From assembly GCA_900555715.1 (NCBI GenBank), contig USMC01000006.1, forward strand, positions 22,084 to 86,083: a stretch of DNA of 64,000 bases, in the 5' to 3' direction. The notes below the pieces were generated by a model that was not told where the DNA came from, made no database searches, and worked only from the letters and a program-made list of their open reading frames with translations. This DNA is from an uncultured Porphyromonadaceae bacterium. Its GTDB lineage: Bacteria > Bacteroidota > Bacteroidia > Bacteroidales > Muribaculaceae. This document shows, piece by piece, positions 60,395 to 64,000 of the stretch. The position numbers and the translations under genes are program-made. The first letter of the stretch is position 1. Each line of letters begins with the position of its first letter.

Positions 60395-61144
60395 ATGGGA
60401 AGAGCATTTGAATACCGAAAAGCCCGCAAGCTCAAACGCTGGGGCAACATGTCGCGCACATTTACGCGCATAGGCAAGGAAATCACTATCGCAGCAAAAG
60501 CCGGCGGTCCCGACCCCGACACCAATCCGCGTCTGCGCGCACTTATGCAGAACGCCAAAGCTGCAAACATGCCCAAGGACACCGTAGAGCGCGCCATCAA
60601 GAAAGCCACCGATAAAGACGCCCGCGACTACAAGGAAATCACATACGAAGGATACGGACCTTACGGAATCGCCATCTTCGTAGAAGCAGCTACAGACAAC
60701 AATACCCGCACCGTTGCCAATGTGCGTTCATATTTCACCAAGCACGGCGGCACCCTCGGAACACAGGGTTCGCTCTCTTTCCTTTTCGACCACAAGAGCG
60801 TCTTCAAGATCAAACCCAAGGACGGCGTGAGCCTCGACGACCTCGAACTTGAGCTTATCGACTATGGCGTGGACGAGCTCGGACACGACGAGGACGAGGA
60901 AGGAAACGAACAGATTGTTCTCTACGGCGAATTCGAAGCATATTCGCAGATTCAGAAATATCTCGAAGAGAACGGTTTCGAAATCATCAGCTCAGAATTT
61001 GTCCGTATTCCGAACGACGTCAAGGACGTGACACCCGAGCAGCGCGAGAGCCTCAACAAGCTTCTTGAGAAACTCGAAGAGGACGAAGACGTGCAGAATG
61101 TCTTCCACAATATGCGCGAGGAAGACGCCGACGACGAAGAATAA
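60395..61144 (+). CDS. YebC/PmpR-family protein
   Basis: 249 residues. GRAFEYRKARKLKRWGNMSRTF is the Bacteroidetes form of the family start (split for length: RKARKLKRWG, MSRTFTRIGKEI), then GGPDPDTNPRLRALMQNAKAANMPK, YEGYGPYGIAIFVEA and GGTLGTQGSLSFLF. Members act as DNA-binding regulators or help ribosomes at proline runs. It ends in an acidic tail (EEDEDVQ...EEDADDEE). Cytoplasmic. Confidence 0.94.
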   Translation: MGRAFEYRKARKLKRWGNMSRTFTRIGKEITIAAKAGGPDPDTNPRLRALMQNAKAANMPKDTVERAIKKATDKDARDYKEITYEGYGPYGIAIFVEAATDNNTRTVANVRSYFTKHGGTLGTQGSLSFLFDHKSVFKIKPKDGVSLDDLELELIDYGVDELGHDEDEEGNEQIVLYGEFEAYSQIQKYLEENGFEIISSEFVRIPNDVKDVTPEQRESLNKLLEKLEEDEDVQNVFHNMREEDADDEE

Positions 61145-61165
61145 CAATCATAATTAGCATCATAC

Positions 61166-61205
61166 AAGGAGGTTGTACCGGTACTTCACAGGTGCAGCCT
61201 CTTTT
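61166..61205. terminator. Terminator after the YebC-family gene
   Basis: AAGGAGGTTGTACC ... GGTGCAGCCTCTTTT, an imperfect 12-bp stem followed by TTTT on the plus strand, 21 bases past the stop codon. The DUF2284 gene ends 10 bases further on, so it serves both sides. Confidence 0.75.
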
Positions 61206-61214
61206 GTTATGCTG

Positions 61215-61763
61215 TCAGAGACTGCCGTTATGGAACAGGGCGGTCACTATTGTGAGCTGCGGGGGAAGCATGCCGTCGGACGACCACTGCAGGTCGATGC
61301 CGAATAGTTCCTTAAGTGTCTTGCCTACATCGAAGCCGTATGCTTCCAGCGACGGACGCACTTTCTCGGGGTGCAGGCACGGTTTGCCATCCTGACGGTT
61401 GCATTTTCCGTCCGGGCAGTAGAGGCACTTCCCGACATACGACATAGCTCTGCCGTTGTAGCGGCGCTCCATTTCCAGCAGTTCGTGCTCTATGCGCATG
61501 CGTTCGGGCAGGATAAGTTCCTGAGCCCGGTTGATGGGTATGTCTTTTTCCGCCGGTGTGACAGTGATGGCGAAAATGCGTACCCGAGCATATCGGCTCA
61601 GCCACGTGTCGGCGTCTTCGCCGAAGGGCGGGCAGCCCCACGACTTGCCATAGGCAGGACACTGGCGGCACAGCGCCAGAAAACGCGGCACATCCCTGAA
61701 ACGCGAGATATACTCTGCTGTGCCGATGTCGGCATGACGCTGTTCTGCGGTGTACTTCATCAA
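61215..61763 (-). CDS. DUF2284 cysteine-rich metal-binding protein
   Basis: 182 residues. CRQCPAYGKSWGCPPFG near the start, and GKCLYCPDGKCNRQDGKPC (with CxxC and spaced cysteines) near 113-132 then HPEKVRPSLEAYGFDV, match DUF2284 proteins that are predicted to bind metal or an iron-sulfur cluster. Function unknown. The start overlaps the stop of the helicase gene by 4 bases. Confidence 0.85.
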   Translation of the reverse strand: MMKYTAEQRHADIGTAEYISRFRDVPRFLALCRQCPAYGKSWGCPPFGEDADTWLSRYARVRIFAITVTPAEKDIPINRAQELILPERMRIEHELLEMERRYNGRAMSYVGKCLYCPDGKCNRQDGKPCLHPEKVRPSLEAYGFDVGKTLKELFGIDLQWSSDGMLPPQLTIVTALFHNGSL

Positions 61764-63208
61764 CTGATAAACTGCTGCGGAGGAGCAATGAGAAAGAGGC
61801 GTGTGCGCGCACGCGTCACGGCGGTGTAGAGCCAGCGGTAGAGTGCGAGCCCGAAGGCGTCGTCCGGGATATAGGCAAGGTCGACGAACACATTATGCCA
61901 CTGCCCGCCCTGCGCCTTGTGGCAAGTGACGGCGTATGCGTATTTGACATTGAGCGCCGTCCAGTACGGATTGGAGCGCACTGCCCATGCGCGCGACTGC
62001 TGCGGCAGCGAGGCATACGGACCGTTGTCGGACATCAGGGCATGGTAGAAGGCATTTCGCTCCGCGGGGTTCTGCTGCGCATCGGGCGAGGCGAGGGTGT
62101 CGAGGAGTATCTTCATGTCGAAAGAGACAGTCTGCGAAGGGTCGTCGGGTGACGGCAGACTGATGCATACGTCGGCGAAGCGGTGGCCGAGAAAAACTTC
62201 CGTGCCATAGACCTTTTCGACAGTGACAATGTCGCCGTTGGCGATGAAGTCGACGCCCTGTGTTCGTTTGGGGAAATAATAGTTTTTTGAAACGATGAGC
62301 ATGTCGCCGCGCGCCAGCTCTTCTTCGCGGTAAAGCACCTGAGAGCGGATGGCGGCGTTGTATTCCGCCGCACGCCGGTTGCTGCGCGTGATGAGTATGG
62401 TGTCGGCAGGACCGTTCTCGGCTCTGTCGTATGCCGACATTATCACATCGGGCAGGTCGGGACCTTCGACGACGGTGACATCGTCGCTCATGCTCAGATG
62501 GGGAACTGGCATGGTGTCGCCGGCGGCGCCGCGGGCAATCGCCGCCATCACTTTGCGCAGGCGTGTGGCATTGAGGAGGATGCCGGAGTCGGCGGCCTGA
62601 CGCGCCGTTTCGGTGAGTGTCGCCGTCGTAACCTTCAGTCCCATTGCCCGGAGCACCTCGGCGTTCATCGCCGGAGAACGCTCGGCACCGACTGGCGGCA
62701 GCTGGGCTGTGTCGCCGATGAGTATGAGCCGGCAGTTATCGCCGGAGAAGACGTAGGTCACAAGGTCGTCGAGCAGATTGCAGCCATGCTCGTCGGCAGT
62801 GCCTATCATCGACGCCTCGTCGACGATGAAGACGGCGTTGCGGAGCTTGTTTTCGGCAGGTGCGGGCTCGCTGTAGCCGCCGGTAAAGGCGTCGGGGCTG
62901 TGCTTATATATCTTGCGGTGTATGGTGAAGACCGGATGTCCCTGCGAGTTGGCGCAGAATACTTTTGCCGCGCGTCCGGTGGGTGCAAGCAGCATCACAT
63001 GTCTTTTATGACGTTCGAGCACGCGGACGAGAGCTCCCGTGAGCGACGTCTTGCCCGTACCTGCATAGCCGTTGAGGATGAATGCGCAATATTCAGGCGA
63101 CTCGTTCAGGCAAAAACGCGACAAAGCGCCGACGACAGCTTTCTGCTGTTCGTTGGCGCTGTAAGGAAGTTCGAGAAGCACCTCCGCTGCGAATTGCGCG
63201 GGCTCCAC
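61760..63208 (-). CDS. RecD/Pif1-like ATP-dependent helicase
   Basis: 482 residues, superfamily 1 helicase. FILNGYAGTGKTSL (Walker A), MLLAPTGRAAKVF, FIVDEASMIGTAD (DEAS motif II), LILIGDTAQLPPVG (motif III), and near the end YAVTCHKAQGGQWHNVFVDL and RWLYTAVTRARTRLFL (motifs V and VI). It is shorter than RecD2 and lacks an N-terminal extension. It probably unwinds DNA 5' to 3' in repair. It sits 2 bases after the SIMPL gene stop codon and overlaps the DUF2284 gene as ATGA. Confidence 0.92.
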   Translation of the reverse strand: MEPAQFAAEVLLELPYSANEQQKAVVGALSRFCLNESPEYCAFILNGYAGTGKTSLTGALVRVLERHKRHVMLLAPTGRAAKVFCANSQGHPVFTIHRKIYKHSPDAFTGGYSEPAPAENKLRNAVFIVDEASMIGTADEHGCNLLDDLVTYVFSGDNCRLILIGDTAQLPPVGAERSPAMNAEVLRAMGLKVTTATLTETARQAADSGILLNATRLRKVMAAIARGAAGDTMPVPHLSMSDDVTVVEGPDLPDVIMSAYDRAENGPADTILITRSNRRAAEYNAAIRSQVLYREEELARGDMLIVSKNYYFPKRTQGVDFIANGDIVTVEKVYGTEVFLGHRFADVCISLPSPDDPSQTVSFDMKILLDTLASPDAQQNPAERNAFYHALMSDNGPYASLPQQSRAWAVRSNPYWTALNVKYAYAVTCHKAQGGQWHNVFVDLAYIPDDAFGLALYRWLYTAVTRARTRLFLIAPPQQFIS

Positions 63209-63210
63209 TC

Positions 63211-63915
63211 TCAGTCTTCGAGATAATAGGTGATGTAGGTGACGACGCGTACGGTCTTGATGAAAGGCGTGTACTGGTCGCGGTCTTCGATGGAGAACTG
63301 TCCCTGCGATGCGGTTTTTATTTTGCTGAGTTCGCTGTGGGAGTCTTCGGCGAATTTGTCTGCTGCCTGACGCGCGTTGGCGGTGGCTTCGGCTATCATC
63401 TCGGGCTTGATGCTGTTGAGGTCGGTGTACTCGTAATATGTCTGGTAGTTGTAGTCGCCGGCAACAATTGCGATGCCGTTGCGCAACAGTTCGGTCTGCT
63501 TCTTTATCAGTTCGCGCACCTTGTCGACCTTCGACGAAGTGACGACAACGACATTTGTCACATTATAGCGGTAGCGTATATCGGGATTGGCATATCGTTC
63601 GGCTGCCTGATCGAAGACCTGCGGAGCGTTGACGGAAATCTCGTTTTCGTCGATTCCGTTGTCTTTGAGGAAACTGAGTATGGCATTGTTGCTTGCCTCG
63701 ATTTTGTTGTATATCGTAGGAAGGTCGTTGCCGACTTCCTTGGTGACGATAGGCCATGTCACTTTGTTTGCCTGTACTTCTTTCTCGCACAGACCGCGGA
63801 CGGTGACAATGCGGTCGCGGTTGGTGAAGTTGTCGATGGCGCTCTTGAGCGAGAAGCCAAGGATGACGATGGCAACGGCAACAAGTGCCGAAGAGATGAT
63901 AGGAGAAGGTTTCAT
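63211..63915 (-). CDS. SIMPL-domain exported protein
   Basis: 234 residues with an N-terminal hydrophobic anchor (about 7-25). The body fits the SIMPL (DUF541) family: IVTVRGLCEKEVQANKVTW, the NNAILSFLKDNGIDENEISV helix and RYRYNVTNVVVVTSSKVDKV. Members are periplasmic or surface proteins of unclear role, linked to oxidative stress in some species. It is the first gene of an operon with the helicase and DUF2284 genes. Confidence 0.88.
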   Translation of the reverse strand: MKPSPIISSALVAVAIVILGFSLKSAIDNFTNRDRIVTVRGLCEKEVQANKVTWPIVTKEVGNDLPTIYNKIEASNNAILSFLKDNGIDENEISVNAPQVFDQAAERYANPDIRYRYNVTNVVVVTSSKVDKVRELIKKQTELLRNGIAIVAGDYNYQTYYEYTDLNSIKPEMIAEATANARQAADKFAEDSHSELSKIKTASQGQFSIEDRDQYTPFIKTVRVVTYITYYLED

Positions 63916-64000
63916 ATCTTTCGTTTTAGTTTTACGATGCGAAGATAAGCAAAAATATTCAGAATGTCAAAGACCGCTTGTCGACGGTTTGGCTTTGGGC

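Overview
The window looks like a chromosome segment of a gut Bacteroidales, most likely a Muribaculaceae member. The evidence is the Bacteroidetes-type promoter (TTG, then about 19 bases, then TANNTTTG) in front of most genes, secreted proteins with a C-terminal tail of the GIYIV...K kind, an integrative element of Bacteroidales type, and household genes (mnmE, pnp, pheT, thyA, folA, rnhB, ribE) that read as Bacteroidetes versions. No 16S gene is present, so the family is inferred.

Bases 1 to about 23,900 are one end of an integrative and conjugative element (ICE) or its remnant. It carries a lipoprotein, a resolvase-like protein that has lost its catalytic residues, a ParB-like protein, a SLOG-family protein paired with a phosphoribosyltransferase, a very large DNA methylase-helicase, a single-strand DNA-binding protein and about a dozen small element-specific proteins. 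At the right end are a tyrosine integrase whose last part is missing and a protein with four helix-turn-helix repeats, next to the 3' end of mnmE. No relaxase or transfer gene lies in the window. The minus-strand genes form eleven short operons. Each is followed by a hairpin and preceded by a 200 to 500 base non-coding module. The module has a conserved stem-loop leader for the gene, a divergent plus-strand promoter, and often a row of TATAAANGG elements about 20 bases apart. This repeated layout is the most unusual thing in the window.

From 23,915 onward the sequence is mostly chromosomal core: a bioA-bioF-endonuclease-mnmE operon; a large secreted phosphodiester glycosidase convergent with a two-gene operon holding a glycerophosphodiester phosphodiesterase; a four-gene operon with a phage-type major capsid and portal protein but no terminase or tail genes; a DUF2851 gene and riboflavin synthase; and a thioredoxin, C39-like/VKOR (frameshifted) and micropeptide cluster. 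Then come pnp, a low-GC EcoRV-like restriction-modification pair beside tRNA-Leu(CAA), a CI/LexA-like repressor coupled to rnhB, thyA-folA, a polyferredoxin and an NhaC-type antiporter. The right part holds a secreted protein, glycerate kinase, a GH31 glycosidase, a DUF4886 esterase-like protein, pheT with a YebC-family gene, a RecD-like helicase with a DUF2284 protein, and a SIMPL-domain protein.

All functions are read from sequence motifs by eye. No database search was possible.
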